A stretch of DNA of 64,000 bases from Planctobacterium sp047947135 (lineage in GTDB: Bacteria; Pseudomonadota; Gammaproteobacteria; Enterobacterales; Alteromonadaceae): contig CP170457.1 of the NCBI GenBank assembly GCA_047947135.1, positions 1,240,001-1,304,000 on the forward strand. Direction: 5' to 3'. Below the pieces are notes generated by a model, which did not search any database, was not told where the DNA came from, and saw only the letters and a program-made list of their open reading frames with translations. The translations under genes were made by a program, and so were the position numbers. Of the stretch, positions 1 through 9,255 are shown piece by piece. Positions within the stretch are counted from its first letter, which is position 1, and the number at the start of each line of letters is the position of its first letter.

Positions 1-2
1 AA

Positions 3-1304
3 GGGCTGGAGCGATTACCCTTCCCAAGTGTGGCAGGCATTTGCCATACGTTTCGCGTGACTAACTGCTTAAGGTTACTTAACTTATATGATGCCGTTGC
101 ACCCGTGTCATCTGACTTTGTGCCTTATTTTACACAAGCGTCACAACGATGTGTGGTGCTGGATATTCCCTTTGGTGGCAACTGGGGATCTTTTCACTAT
201 ACCAGTCCGTCAAATTCAGGTGTTCGAGACATCGATTTGTTGGTTAGCTTTACTCGTTCTGACAGATTTGAATATGGTGGCTGGCGCGACAAGGCTATTG
301 AGTTGGCTGAGCAGTTTCAGCAAAAACACCAGGGCAAATACAATGTTGTCTTTTTAAATGGTGCATCTCCCGAAAACTATGTTAAACACATGCTGCGTGC
401 CAAAATTGCACTGAATGTTGTGGGCTTTAATGGCCCTTATAATTACCGCACCTGTGAGGTTATTAACTACGGTACGGTACTTATGCAAATGGAAGTGGAA
501 TACGGTGGTGTGCTACAAAAGCTGGATGAATATTTTACGCCGGACCTGGACTTTATCAGTGTCAATGAAGGTAATTTTTCTGAAAAGCTCAGTTCCTACC
601 TTGATAATCCGGGAGCGCTAAAGGATATACAAATACAGGGACAGAAAAAACTGTGCCAATCCTATTCCTATGAAGCCATTCATGCGCAACTTCGAAAGCA
701 GATCACATCTGTTGATATGAGTCGGCGCAACAGCGCAGCGGACCAACAACGCTATCGATTACTATTTCTTTCTTCTGCACCTTCATTCCACCAACATAAA
801 CGTGAAGTCTTTATTGAACAGGCTTTTGGACAACTTGATTATCAATCAGATGATTCCATCCGAATGACGATGTTGGCGTTGTCGCTCTCCGGCGCGAAAA
901 ATCTGGTTGTGCCAGATAATCATTTGCGCGACCCGGAATTGCTCGAAGCGCTTAACCAGTCTTATGTGGTGGGTTTATCCCTGCTGTTAAATAAACTTCA
1001 TAAACCGACTAACTACGATGAATGGCTAGTCATGTGTAATCGGGCAATAGCGGACGGAGCAGGGGCTTCGGCTTTGCAGTTGCTGATTGAAAAAATCAAT
1101 GGGGATACCGAGCTGGCGAGTATTCCCGATCTGACTGGTTGGCTGGCGCTGGATTTTGAGCGACCGAAAAGTGAGTTTGATGAGGCTCAGCAAAGCATTC
1201 TGGAGTACCCTTTGCTGCATTGTGCTGGCAACCAGACGGCCGAAAAAAATGCGATTAAAAACTATATGTTGTGGTGGTGTGAGCACCTCATTGGAAGTAA
1301 GTAA
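3..1304 (+). CDS. Glycosyltransferase-like protein, 5' end missing
   Basis: The reading frame is open from the window edge with no stop, so the gene almost certainly starts upstream; the GTG at 30 is only the first start codon inside the window. The first ~230 visible residues look like the C-terminal nucleotide-sugar-binding half of a GT-B (CgeB-like) glycosyltransferase: a strand with LLVSFTRSDR, then a helix and VVFLNG, then ALNVVGFNGPYNYRTCEVI, where the acidic residue after the RTCE turn sits in the usual position, followed by a region resembling the 'yldnpgal' helix of these enzymes. The last ~190 residues are not recognised. Its acceptor is unknown and no other sugar genes are in view. 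The call is by fold resemblance only. Confidence 0.5.
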   Translation, partial: GLERLPFPSVAGICHTFRVTNCLRLLNLYDAVAPVSSDFVPYFTQASQRCVVLDIPFGGNWGSFHYTSPSNSGVRDIDLLVSFTRSDRFEYGGWRDKAIELAEQFQQKHQGKYNVVFLNGASPENYVKHMLRAKIALNVVGFNGPYNYRTCEVINYGTVLMQMEVEYGGVLQKLDEYFTPDLDFISVNEGNFSEKLSSYLDNPGALKDIQIQGQKKLCQSYSYEAIHAQLRKQITSVDMSRRNSAADQQRYRLLFLSSAPSFHQHKREVFIEQAFGQLDYQSDDSIRMTMLALSLSGAKNLVVPDNHLRDPELLEALNQSYVVGLSLLLNKLHKPTNYDEWLVMCNRAIADGAGASALQLLIEKINGDTELASIPDLTGWLALDFERPKSEFDEAQQSILEYPLLHCAGNQTAEKNAIKNYMLWWCEHLIGSK

Positions 1305-1366
1305 TTACAAGCGCCATCGACAATTGTCCCAATAAGATTCGGATTCCCGCTTATTTTTAGTACGAA

Positions 1367-1386
1367 TATGGGGGTTTCCCCCCATA
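1367..1386. promoter_or_regulatory. Palindrome TATGGG-N8-CCCATA upstream of subtilase 1
   Basis: This perfect 6-bp inverted repeat lies about 60 bp before the start codon of the first subtilase gene. A similar element, TATAGG-N8-CCTATA, lies 83 bp before the start of the paralogous subtilase (12749-12768). The two 20-mers agree at 14 positions when both are read towards their genes. The location fits an operator or activator site. It can also fold as a GC-rich stem in RNA, but no T-run follows, so a terminator is less likely. Confidence 0.4.
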
Positions 1387-1445
1387 GTATGGATATTCAG
1401 ATTCTTTGATACTTGCCCTCGTCATTGAGAATGAGGAAAGAATTC

Positions 1446-3905
1446 ATGTCCATGTTAAGTAAAAAAACAATAATATCATTAGCGGTTGCATTTGCCCTGC
1501 CTACTGTCGGAGCGCAGGCTAAAACTTTCGATGCAGAGCTGGCTGACATATTTGCAGCAAACCCATTAGAACTGCAACAGGTTATCGTGACCTTTGAAGG
1601 TCAATCAGCCCCGTCTGCTGAGCAGATAGATGCCTTAGAACAGTTAGGTGTGGATACCGGAGTTAGCTTGCAACAACTGCCTATTGTCGGAGTGCTTGCC
1701 ACCAAAGCGCAGGTCGAAGCAATTTACCAGCGTGATGATGTGGTGTCGGTCTGGCACAACGATGCCCTGGTTTTGGAAAACCATGAATCGACTCAAATCA
1801 CGGGTGTACAGGCGATGCGCGCAGACACATCTTTGCGCAACAATGGTATTCCATTCTCAGGACGCGGCATTGGCGTTGTCGTTAATGACTCGGGTGTGGA
1901 TGGCAGTCATGGTGATCTGGTATTTCCTGACCATGTAGTGCAGAACGTATTGGCGCAAACCAATTTACATAGTTTTAGCAGTATCCTGCCTATCACTTAT
2001 CAAGAAGATGTCACCAACACTGACATCGGTGGTGGTCACGGTACCCATGTTGCTGGCACCGTAGGTGGCAACGGCGCGAAGAGTTCAGGTTTGCACACAG
2101 GGGTTGCTCCTGGGGCCGATATCATCGGCTATGGCTCCGGTGCAGGCCTGTTCATTTTGGATACCTTAGGTGGGTTTGATTACGCCTTAACCCATCAATA
2201 CGATTACAACATCCGTGTTATCTCTAATTCGTTTGGTAATACCGGAGATGTAGGCACGGATTTTAATCCTGATGACCCCACTAATGTCGCCACCAAAGCC
2301 CTTGCCGACAACGGCATTATTACGGTGTTTTCTGCGGGTAACTCAGGATCAGGGGAAGCCACCATTACCGGTAACTTTAAAAAAGCACCTTGGGTTGTCA
2401 CTGTTGCCGCAGGCGATAAACAAGGAAAGCTGGCTGACTTTAGCTCTCGCGGTGTCGCTGACAAACAAGAGACTGTGGTTGTCGATGGTGAAGTATACAC
2501 CTGGGAAGACCGACCCACAGTGACGGCTCCGGGTGTTGATGTCATTTCTGCGCGTGCTTCTACCTCAAGTCTGGGTGGTTTGAGTGCCCAGGATGACGCA
2601 GAAATGATTGCCCCTGAGCACTTACCTTTTTATACCGTTTCCAGCGGAACATCCATGGCTGCTCCTCACGTATCAGGCATCGTGGCACTAATGCTGGAAG
2701 CGGATCCTAATCTGAAGTGGGACGATGTGAAGCGTATTCTGCAAGAAACCGCAACACCCATGGCCGGAAGGGCTCCTTGGGAAGTCGGGGCGGGGTATGT
2801 CAACGCTCATGCTGCGGTAAAAGCGGTGGTAGAGGGTGAAGAAGCCTTTGGTGACACCAGTAAATTAAACCGTGATTTCAATGCCAAAGCGCTGGTCACT
2901 GAAGGGGATTCGTTTACCTTACCAACCAGTTACGTGCCTGTTGGTGAGTCACCAAGTGAGACATTTCAGGTAGGGCCAGAAGTGGCATTAGTGATCGCCA
3001 GTGCCAATATTGAAACAGCAACGGCGTTTATTCTTGAAGATCCTGCGGGTAATCGTTATGGCTCAGGAATAGGCCTACCTCTATTGGGCTCAGCTGTGGG
3101 AGTGGCAGCACCGGGCATGGCGGGTACCTGGAAGTTATACTCCAGAGGCATAGGCAGCATCAGTGGTGTATCAGTCGACCCGCTTGGCGTTACAAATGGG
3201 GTAGGTGTACCGTCTACCAATCAAGTCAATATTCGGCTACTTGAAACGGCGGGTTTTGAAGGGATCGCAGATACCCAGAATCATCCTTCAAGACCGTTTG
3301 TTGAATACGTTGTAGCGGAACAGCTTATGGATGCCAAAGGCAATGGATTCAAACCTGATCTGCCTTTGAAGCGCATCGAACTGGCTGATACGTTGACCTT
3401 GGCTGCTAATCTTCGTCAATCATTGCAGGGCAATGAGAAGGTATTTGCGGACGTAACTGCAAAACACAGCGCAATAGCAAACAGTGCCAGTCAGCAGGGC
3501 GGTGTACTATCTGATCTAACGCAATCGGATGCGGCGACGATGTTGCCCAGTGACCAGAACTATTTCCAGCCGAATCAATCTGTTTCGAAACAGCAGTTAG
3601 CTTATTCGCTGGTTCAGGCATTGGGGCTACAGGAGAGTGCCACTGACTTTGATACTAATGAGCCGGTTATTGCAATTGTGTTTGATCAGGCTGTGGAAGT
3701 GGTCGACAGCGCTTCCATCGCACCTGAATTGCGGGGCTATGTCCAACAGGCTTTAGCACTGGGATTGCTGACAGTGGATGTGCAAGTAGAGCAGGGACCC
3801 TATGATTTAGAGCCTGTTTTAAAAGCCTACTTCACACCGCAAAGTACAGTGACACGCGGTGAAACAGCGTTCGTTATCAGTAAATTTGCGCAATTGAGCA
3901 ACTAA
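1446..3905 (+). CDS. Secreted S8 subtilisin-like serine protease (paralog 1)
   Basis: Predicted exported endopeptidase of 819 residues. The ATG at 1446 is chosen because GAGGAAAG precedes it and a clean signal peptide follows (LSKKTIISLAVAFALPT, cleavage near AQA-K); a start at 1413 would put 11 extra residues before it. An I9-like propeptide covers about residues 30-120. The catalytic triad is visible: Asp in VVVNDSGVDG (~148), His in GGGHGTHVAG (~198) and Ser in SSGTSMAAPHVSG (~403), with the oxyanion Asn in SAGNSGSG. The C-terminal ~200 residues carry repeats resembling S-layer-homology modules (FVEYVVAEQLMDAKG and VTRGETAFVISKFAQL), suggesting retention at the cell surface. The second subtilase at 10189-12666 has the same architecture. 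The two genes face each other across a kinase operon. Confidence 0.9.
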   Translation: MSMLSKKTIISLAVAFALPTVGAQAKTFDAELADIFAANPLELQQVIVTFEGQSAPSAEQIDALEQLGVDTGVSLQQLPIVGVLATKAQVEAIYQRDDVVSVWHNDALVLENHESTQITGVQAMRADTSLRNNGIPFSGRGIGVVVNDSGVDGSHGDLVFPDHVVQNVLAQTNLHSFSSILPITYQEDVTNTDIGGGHGTHVAGTVGGNGAKSSGLHTGVAPGADIIGYGSGAGLFILDTLGGFDYALTHQYDYNIRVISNSFGNTGDVGTDFNPDDPTNVATKALADNGIITVFSAGNSGSGEATITGNFKKAPWVVTVAAGDKQGKLADFSSRGVADKQETVVVDGEVYTWEDRPTVTAPGVDVISARASTSSLGGLSAQDDAEMIAPEHLPFYTVSSGTSMAAPHVSGIVALMLEADPNLKWDDVKRILQETATPMAGRAPWEVGAGYVNAHAAVKAVVEGEEAFGDTSKLNRDFNAKALVTEGDSFTLPTSYVPVGESPSETFQVGPEVALVIASANIETATAFILEDPAGNRYGSGIGLPLLGSAVGVAAPGMAGTWKLYSRGIGSISGVSVDPLGVTNGVGVPSTNQVNIRLLETAGFEGIADTQNHPSRPFVEYVVAEQLMDAKGNGFKPDLPLKRIELADTLTLAANLRQSLQGNEKVFADVTAKHSAIANSASQQGGVLSDLTQSDAATMLPSDQNYFQPNQSVSKQQLAYSLVQALGLQESATDFDTNEPVIAIVFDQAVEVVDSASIAPELRGYVQQALALGLLTVDVQVEQGPYDLEPVLKAYFTPQSTVTRGETAFVISKFAQLSN

Positions 3906-3915
3906 GTCAAAGATT

Positions 3916-3940
3916 GCGTGCAGCAGCACTGCACGCTTTT
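3916..3940 (+). terminator. Rho-independent terminator of subtilase 1
   Basis: GCGTGCAG and CTGCACGC form an 8-bp stem with the 5-nt loop CAGCA, followed by TTTT, 11 bp after the subtilase stop codon. Confidence 0.8.
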
Positions 3941-3944
3941 GGCG

Positions 3945-4571
3945 TTATTCTAAAAGGCCGGCTTTGCCGGCCAGTCTAATCAGTTCGGCAGAGCTACTGA
4001 CCTTCAATTTCTTATAAATATTACTGCGATGGTTTTCAGCTGTTTTCAAGCTCATGTTGAGCAAATCTGCAATTTTTCGGCTGGTATTGCCTGCCGCCAC
4101 CAGAAAGAAGACTTCTCTTTCCCGACGGGTCAAAGCAGTGAGAGGGTTGATGCGCTGTTTATTGCTGGACTGAATGTCAGACTCTGATGTTTGGGGAAAA
4201 ACCTGCTTGCCCGAGGCCACCTGTTTTATTGTGGATATTAACTCGTCTCCTGAGGACTCTTTCAATATATAGCCTTTGGCCCCGGCTTGCTGCATGGTTT
4301 CAATATATTCAAGTTCATTATGCATCGACAAGATCAGGATTTTTGCCTCAGGACGTTGCGTTAGCAATTTATCAATGGCAACCAAGCCGCTCATTTTGGG
4401 CATGGATATGTCCATGACGATGACATCAGGTGACAATTTCAGAACCAGATTAATCAGTTCCTGACCATCACCGCATTCGCCAATGACTTTTAATTCCGGA
4501 TCAGCATCCAGTACCTGAATCAGGCCCTGACGCATAAGTTGGTGATCGTCTGCGAGTACCAGACTAATCAT
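3945..4571 (-). CDS. NarL/FixJ-family response regulator
   Basis: 208-residue two-domain regulator. The receiver domain (~1-120) has the phospho-acceptor Asp in VIVMDISMPKMSG, acidic residues in VLADDHQ and the conserved Lys in YILKESSG. The C-terminal LuxR-type helix-turn-helix (~143-205) reads LTRREREVFFLVAAGNTSRK. Its ATG overlaps the stop of the upstream histidine kinase gene in an ATGA arrangement, so the two are translationally coupled and very likely form a cognate pair. It is the last gene of a five-gene operon. The flanking subtilase genes, which share an upstream palindrome, are obvious candidate targets, but that is inference. Confidence 0.93.
   Translation of the reverse strand: MISLVLADDHQLMRQGLIQVLDADPELKVIGECGDGQELINLVLKLSPDVIVMDISMPKMSGLVAIDKLLTQRPEAKILILSMHNELEYIETMQQAGAKGYILKESSGDELISTIKQVASGKQVFPQTSESDIQSSNKQRINPLTALTRREREVFFLVAAGNTSRKIADLLNMSLKTAENHRSNIYKKLKVSSSAELIRLAGKAGLLE
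3952..3972 (-). terminator. Terminator hairpin inside the last codons of the response regulator
   Basis: On the minus strand GGCCGGC-AAA-GCCGGCC forms a perfect 7-bp stem followed by TTTT. The hairpin is made from the codons for the regulator's last residues (AGKAGLLE), so it overlaps the coding sequence and ends just before the stop codon at 3945. It would terminate the five-gene kinase operon. Confidence 0.7.
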
Positions 4572-5263
4572 ATCGCTACTGTCATTGTTATGTGTGTACC
4601 TTGTCCCGGTTTACTATGAATGATGAAGTTGGCGTCAAATGCAGCAGCTCTATCCTTCATACTGGCTAGTCCGACACCCGGTTTTATAGTGTTTTTATCA
4701 TAACCGTTTCCATTGTCCAGAATATCCATGCGTAAAGTGTGATGGTGTTGATTAAGTGACAGCGTCACGTGTTCTGCTGCACTGTGTTTTATGGCATTAA
4801 CCAACGCTTCCTGAGCGATCCGAAACAGTAAAATAGCGACATCATTGGGGACGTCAGATTGCATATTGATATCACATTGACAGTGGATATCTTCGTGCTC
4901 GAACAGGCTACGACAAAGCCACTTGAGAGCCGGTTGCAGGCCCAGATCTTCCAATATGGTAGGACTCATCAGGCGTGATAACTGCCTGACATCTGCCAGT
5001 GCTAACTCGGCCAGTTCTGCCAGTTCACTCAATTCCGGGTGATTGCCAGAAAAGCCCCTTAGGCGCCGGGTTAATCCGGTCAGCAACTGTCCTACACCGT
5101 CATGGAGTTCTCTTGAGAGTTTGGCCTTTTCGGATTCCTGTTGCGCCCACAAGCGCTTTGCAAGTTGGGTCAACGCGGCCTGTTCAGCATCAAGTCGTGC
5201 CCGTAATACTTCTTGTTGCCGCTGAATTTCCAGGAGCAATTGCTCCTGATGAGGTTTAGTCAA
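4568..5263 (-). CDS. Soluble NarX/DegS-type sensor histidine kinase
   Basis: 231 residues with no membrane segment and no recognisable input domain. An N-terminal coiled coil (~1-50) leads into a HisKA_3 dimerisation domain with the phospho-acceptor in SRELHDGVGQLLTG. A HATPase_c domain follows, with N-box IAQEALVNAIKH, G-box DNGNGYD and GVGLASMKDRA. The start overlaps the end of the Ser/Thr kinase gene by 8 bp, and the stop overlaps the response regulator start. Because it has no sensor domain, its signal probably comes from a partner, most simply the co-transcribed Ser/Thr kinase or the FHA-GAF protein. Confidence 0.92.
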   Translation of the reverse strand: MTKPHQEQLLLEIQRQQEVLRARLDAEQAALTQLAKRLWAQQESEKAKLSRELHDGVGQLLTGLTRRLRGFSGNHPELSELAELAELALADVRQLSRLMSPTILEDLGLQPALKWLCRSLFEHEDIHCQCDINMQSDVPNDVAILLFRIAQEALVNAIKHSAAEHVTLSLNQHHHTLRMDILDNGNGYDKNTIKPGVGLASMKDRAAAFDANFIIHSKPGQGTHITMTVAI

Positions 5264-8200
5264 GGTACCAATCTCGATATAGGCCTGATTGCGCTTCTGT
5301 CAGCTGTGCCAGCCACTGCTGCTGTAATTCCTGCTGTGTATTCTGGTATGCATCAGCAGGAAGCGCTCGGTAGTAAATATGACTGCGCCAGTATTGTGGC
5401 GCTAACACTAATTGTTCCACCAGCTCGGCCTGTTTATTGCCGTGGGAAGCATGCAGAAATAACCACTGTAGATAGGCCGAATGGTAAACAGGTGTCATCA
5501 AACCCTCAACCGTCTGCATTACTTCGCTGTCGAGAGGCAGATCAAAACGTTCCTGTAAGTCGAGTAAGATCTTAATTTCTGTCAGCAGTGGAACCGAACC
5601 ATATTGTAGCGCTTCGTCTAATAATGCGCCTGTTTCCCGCTGAATATCCGGGTTATGGTGATCTCTCGCCGCAGCTAACCAGCGGTACACTGCCTGTTGT
5701 TCCTGACTCTCTGTAAGCAGCTCTTTGTTGATGTCAGATAGTTGTTGAGATATGCAGGGAAGATCGGCGGTATAGAGGCATATCTCAGCATGCCAAAGTT
5801 GTACCTCAGTCAGTGCTCGAACATCGCCAATTTCGTTGGCTCGTTTCTTAGCAATGCTCAGGTTTTCCAGAGCAGGAGCAAGTTTACCCTGATAAAAATG
5901 CAGATAACTAAACAGTAATCTGTTGATCATGTCTGTTTCAAGTTGTTGTGCATCCAGCTGAGTCGCAACCTTATGCAGGTATTGTCCAGCCCTGCGTACA
6001 TCACCCTTGGCTAAACTTAGCTGTGCCAGATTTTGCCAGGTACGCAGTAAAAACGCCTGATCCTGAGCTCGTTCAAACAGGGTTTCTGCCTGTTGCCAGA
6101 ATATTTGTGACAAGGAAAAATTGCCGGTTAAAAAGTGCATATAGGCAACATTACTCATGCTTTCGGCTTTTTTGGTGTCAGAATCTGATTGCACTCGAAT
6201 ATCCAGGCCTTCTTTATAGTAACGCAGTGCTTCTTCGTAGCGGCCTTGTTCTTCCAGTATAAATCCCAGGGTATCCAGGACATGAGCCTGTTTGATGCGG
6301 TCACCGAGATTCTTCAGTAACGCAGATGCCTCTGATAACGCACTTTCGGCCAGCTCAAAATGACGATTGATAGCGGCAACGTTTGCCAGATTCGCTAGCG
6401 TCGTGGCCCGCTCAGAGGGTTGCGTCTCAGCATCACGTAGTTGCAACGCATCTTCAAAATAGCGTTCAGCAACTTCATAGTCTGCTAGTCGCAAATGGGC
6501 AACACCAAAGGCATTGAGCACCAATCCTTCACCTGCAACATCGGCTAGCTGACGGAATGCCGAAAGCGCCTGAGTGAGTTCCTCCGCTACTGCCTGTTTA
6601 ATTTCTCCCTGCATGATGCGCAATTTACCGACTTCGAACCAGATATTGCCATCATAAGGAGTCAACTTGAGTGCCTGCCGGTAATCTTCGATGGCTGCAG
6701 GCATATTGTTTTCCCACAAATGAACGTCGGCTCTTTTCTTCAACAGGGCGACTCGGTCCGGGTACAGGCTTATCAAACGCTCAATGGACTGCTTTGCTAA
6801 AGCCAGATTGTCGTCGATTTGCGCCTGAAAATATTGTCCATGAAGTAACCAGTATTCATCGGCAGAATCGATCTTCTTTAATTCATTCAGTTGTAGTTGC
6901 ATAGCTTCAATATCACCTTGCTGCCACGCAAGCTCCACACCAGCCACCCAACCACCGGGAAACGCTGGCGCTTCTGCCTGCAAGAGCTTCACAGTCCCTT
7001 GATTCTGAAGTGCGGTGATATCGAGTTGTTCTATGGGCAGTGACTGCAAAAATGTTGTGTCAGCAGGTTTGCCGGAGTATTCATTTGCTCCTACCAGCTC
7101 ATTTGCGAGATTGATGGCGAATTGATTTAGTTGTTGGTCCAGATTAGTCAGATTGATGCTTTGAGTATGGGAAAATAGTCGTGAACCTGATGGCATTATC
7201 AAGGCTTCTGCTTGCAGCAGGATGGTCTCAGATGTGACATCAGCGGTGCGCAATAACAGCAAAATATCAGCGCCCAGAGTACTGGCGATGTTGACTCTGT
7301 CCGCTTCATTGTCGAATGGCTGCAACGCCAGATTACGCCGCATTTTCCGAATTTGCTCGTTACTGATCACCACTAATCCGGGTTCACTTTGTAATGGGAA
7401 TTGCAATAATTCGCTGATGCTTTGCAAAACCGGTACGCCGGGGTCTTCAACTAGTGCAATTTGCCAAACAGGCTTACTGCGCAGTTCTGTGCTGCTGTCA
7501 TCTTTCATCAGAAAATAAGACATAGCGAATATTATACTGACACTAAATAGGACGGTGACTGGCCAGAATTTACTGGATTGTGGTTTTGTGTCGGCATTGA
7601 GACGATGAAGTTCCTGTGTCAGTGCGCTACGAAGTTCAGCAACAGGGTGGGTCAAACGACTAATGCGTTTTTGTTGCCGCATACGCCACAGCAAATCCGT
7701 TGGCGCAATAGTGGAAAGAGACACATTATTTAACAACTGCTGGAGCACTTTTCCGGCACTGTAGGTGTCAGAATGTTCGCTGGATTTACCAGATTGAAGA
7801 ATTTCTGGGGCAGCATAATCGGGATGTCCACTTAGTTGTGCACTGTCATCTGAAGCATTACCAATACCAAAATCGATCAACAGTAAATTCTGATCAGGTG
7901 TAATAATGATATTATCCGGCTTGATGTCACCGTGAATAAGTTGCTGCTGCTGACAGGCGTGTATCGCATCCAGAAGCTGGCGGCTCCACTTTTCATAAAG
8001 GTCTTTGGACACTGACTTATGCAGGTGTTCTACTAACGGTTCTCCTTGCACCAACGCCATAGTGAAAAATACCAGTTCACCATCTGAGAACACATCATGA
8101 ACCTGAATGACGTTAGGATGCTGGATTCGTCTGGCAACCAGCACCTCATTGCGAACTTGCTGCAATTGCATCGAAAGAGCAGTGTTTCCTGGCACCAGTT

Positions 8201-8381
8201 TGATAGCAATATCGGTTTCTAGTAGTTCATCACGAGCCTGATAAACGCTGGCCTGCGCCCCTTCACCAAGTTTCGCGGTAATACGAAAACGGTCTAATAA
8301 CAGGTGGCCAGGCGCAATAGCGTCAGCTGCGTGAAGTTCCTGGGTCGCAAGATCAGGATTGGAGTCCGGCGAGTTGTTCAA
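5256..8381 (-). CDS. Membrane Ser/Thr protein kinase with periplasmic TPR region
   Basis: 1041 residues. A Hanks-type kinase domain occupies about residues 26-260: Gly-rich loop KLGEGAQASVY, the ATP-binding Lys in IAIKLV, catalytic loop HGDIKPDN, Mg-binding DFG in LLIDFGIGN and AAPE in the activation segment, so it looks active. One transmembrane helix follows (~272-292, WPVTVLFSVSIIFAMSYF). The long C-terminal part (~300-1041) has a Rossmann-like stretch and then many TPR units, for example DGNIWFEVGKLRIMQGE and ALRYYKEGLDIRV. This kinase-TM-TPR layout is common in gammaproteobacterial PknB-like proteins. It is encoded 39 bp after the FHA-GAF gene, whose FHA domain could bind its phosphothreonines. 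Confidence 0.92.
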   Translation of the reverse strand: MNNSPDSNPDLATQELHAADAIAPGHLLLDRFRITAKLGEGAQASVYQARDELLETDIAIKLVPGNTALSMQLQQVRNEVLVARRIQHPNVIQVHDVFSDGELVFFTMALVQGEPLVEHLHKSVSKDLYEKWSRQLLDAIHACQQQQLIHGDIKPDNIIITPDQNLLLIDFGIGNASDDSAQLSGHPDYAAPEILQSGKSSEHSDTYSAGKVLQQLLNNVSLSTIAPTDLLWRMRQQKRISRLTHPVAELRSALTQELHRLNADTKPQSSKFWPVTVLFSVSIIFAMSYFLMKDDSSTELRSKPVWQIALVEDPGVPVLQSISELLQFPLQSEPGLVVISNEQIRKMRRNLALQPFDNEADRVNIASTLGADILLLLRTADVTSETILLQAEALIMPSGSRLFSHTQSINLTNLDQQLNQFAINLANELVGANEYSGKPADTTFLQSLPIEQLDITALQNQGTVKLLQAEAPAFPGGWVAGVELAWQQGDIEAMQLQLNELKKIDSADEYWLLHGQYFQAQIDDNLALAKQSIERLISLYPDRVALLKKRADVHLWENNMPAAIEDYRQALKLTPYDGNIWFEVGKLRIMQGEIKQAVAEELTQALSAFRQLADVAGEGLVLNAFGVAHLRLADYEVAERYFEDALQLRDAETQPSERATTLANLANVAAINRHFELAESALSEASALLKNLGDRIKQAHVLDTLGFILEEQGRYEEALRYYKEGLDIRVQSDSDTKKAESMSNVAYMHFLTGNFSLSQIFWQQAETLFERAQDQAFLLRTWQNLAQLSLAKGDVRRAGQYLHKVATQLDAQQLETDMINRLLFSYLHFYQGKLAPALENLSIAKKRANEIGDVRALTEVQLWHAEICLYTADLPCISQQLSDINKELLTESQEQQAVYRWLAAARDHHNPDIQRETGALLDEALQYGSVPLLTEIKILLDLQERFDLPLDSEVMQTVEGLMTPVYHSAYLQWLFLHASHGNKQAELVEQLVLAPQYWRSHIYYRALPADAYQNTQQELQQQWLAQLTEAQSGLYRDWYLD

Positions 8382-8420
8382 GCATCTACTCCATCAAATA
8401 ATACAAAGTGTAGAAAGTGG

Positions 8421-9248
8421 TTACTGAATTAAACCAAGTTTATGTTCGATGGAGTGGAATAACAAACGGGATGTTATTTGATTGGCTAATGCACGCGTCA
8501 GTTCGAGCTCAGTTTCTGTAAAGTATTGGCGACAGGAAGTATTGTCGCCATAAAGTACCCCGACGGGCTCATCTTCTAAAATGATGGGTACACAAATGGC
8601 CGCTTTAAGTCCATAGCGAACAATACTTGCTTGCTGGGAAAAGCTGCTGTCTGTTGTCAAATCGCCAATTGCAATGGGTGCTCTATCTTTTATCGTCTGC
8701 CGAATAATGCTTCTGCTTCCACTGAATTGCGCTGTTTGCATCCAGGGTTCGTCCCCTAGCGCACTTTGTATGTCAGAAACGGAATCGAATAATAGCATCG
8801 CCGCGCGTTCGCAGCCGACCCCCTGAATCAGTGAATCACGTGCGATGGCAATCAGAGCTTTGCTGCTGTGGCAGGAAGCCAACTGTTGCTGATAGCGCTG
8901 CAATTGCCGTTTTCGCCACATTACTTTGCTATCACGAGCGGCAATAGTTTGGGCATCACAGTGCTTTAACAGGCAAGGGATGGGACCCAGATGGAGCAAC
9001 TGTGAATCAGCAATAGCGATGTGATCCACGGGCTTGCCATTTAAGGTACTACCTGTGCTACTGGCATCTTCAAAGTACCAGTTATTTTGCGCATCTGTTC
9101 CGATGCGGGCATGCTGCCGTGAGACTTTGGGATGTGGAATCACAATGTCGGATTGCAGGGCACGACCTATCTGATATTGAAACCCTTCAAACAGGACGTG
9201 CTCAGCAACGACACCGTCTTGGCGTGCAACCGATAATTGGAGTGGCAT
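8421..9248 (-). CDS. FHA-GAF domain signalling protein
   Basis: 275-residue cytosolic protein. The N-terminal forkhead-associated domain (~20-90) keeps the phosphothreonine-binding residues: Gly-Arg in YQIGRALQSD, then HPKVSRQHARI and the Asn in STLNGKPV. The C-terminal half (~130-270) is a GAF domain (CERAAMLLFDS, then AAICVPIILEDEPVGVLYGD), a small-molecule or protein-binding sensor fold. It sits 7 bp after the exported-protein gene and 39 bp before the Ser/Thr kinase gene, so it is probably the phosphothreonine reader of that kinase. The GAF ligand cannot be predicted from sequence. Confidence 0.9.
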   Translation of the reverse strand: MPLQLSVARQDGVVAEHVLFEGFQYQIGRALQSDIVIPHPKVSRQHARIGTDAQNNWYFEDASSTGSTLNGKPVDHIAIADSQLLHLGPIPCLLKHCDAQTIAARDSKVMWRKRQLQRYQQQLASCHSSKALIAIARDSLIQGVGCERAAMLLFDSVSDIQSALGDEPWMQTAQFSGSRSIIRQTIKDRAPIAIGDLTTDSSFSQQASIVRYGLKAAICVPIILEDEPVGVLYGDNTSCRQYFTETELELTRALANQITSRLLFHSIEHKLGLIQ

Positions 9249-9255
9249 AACTGAC

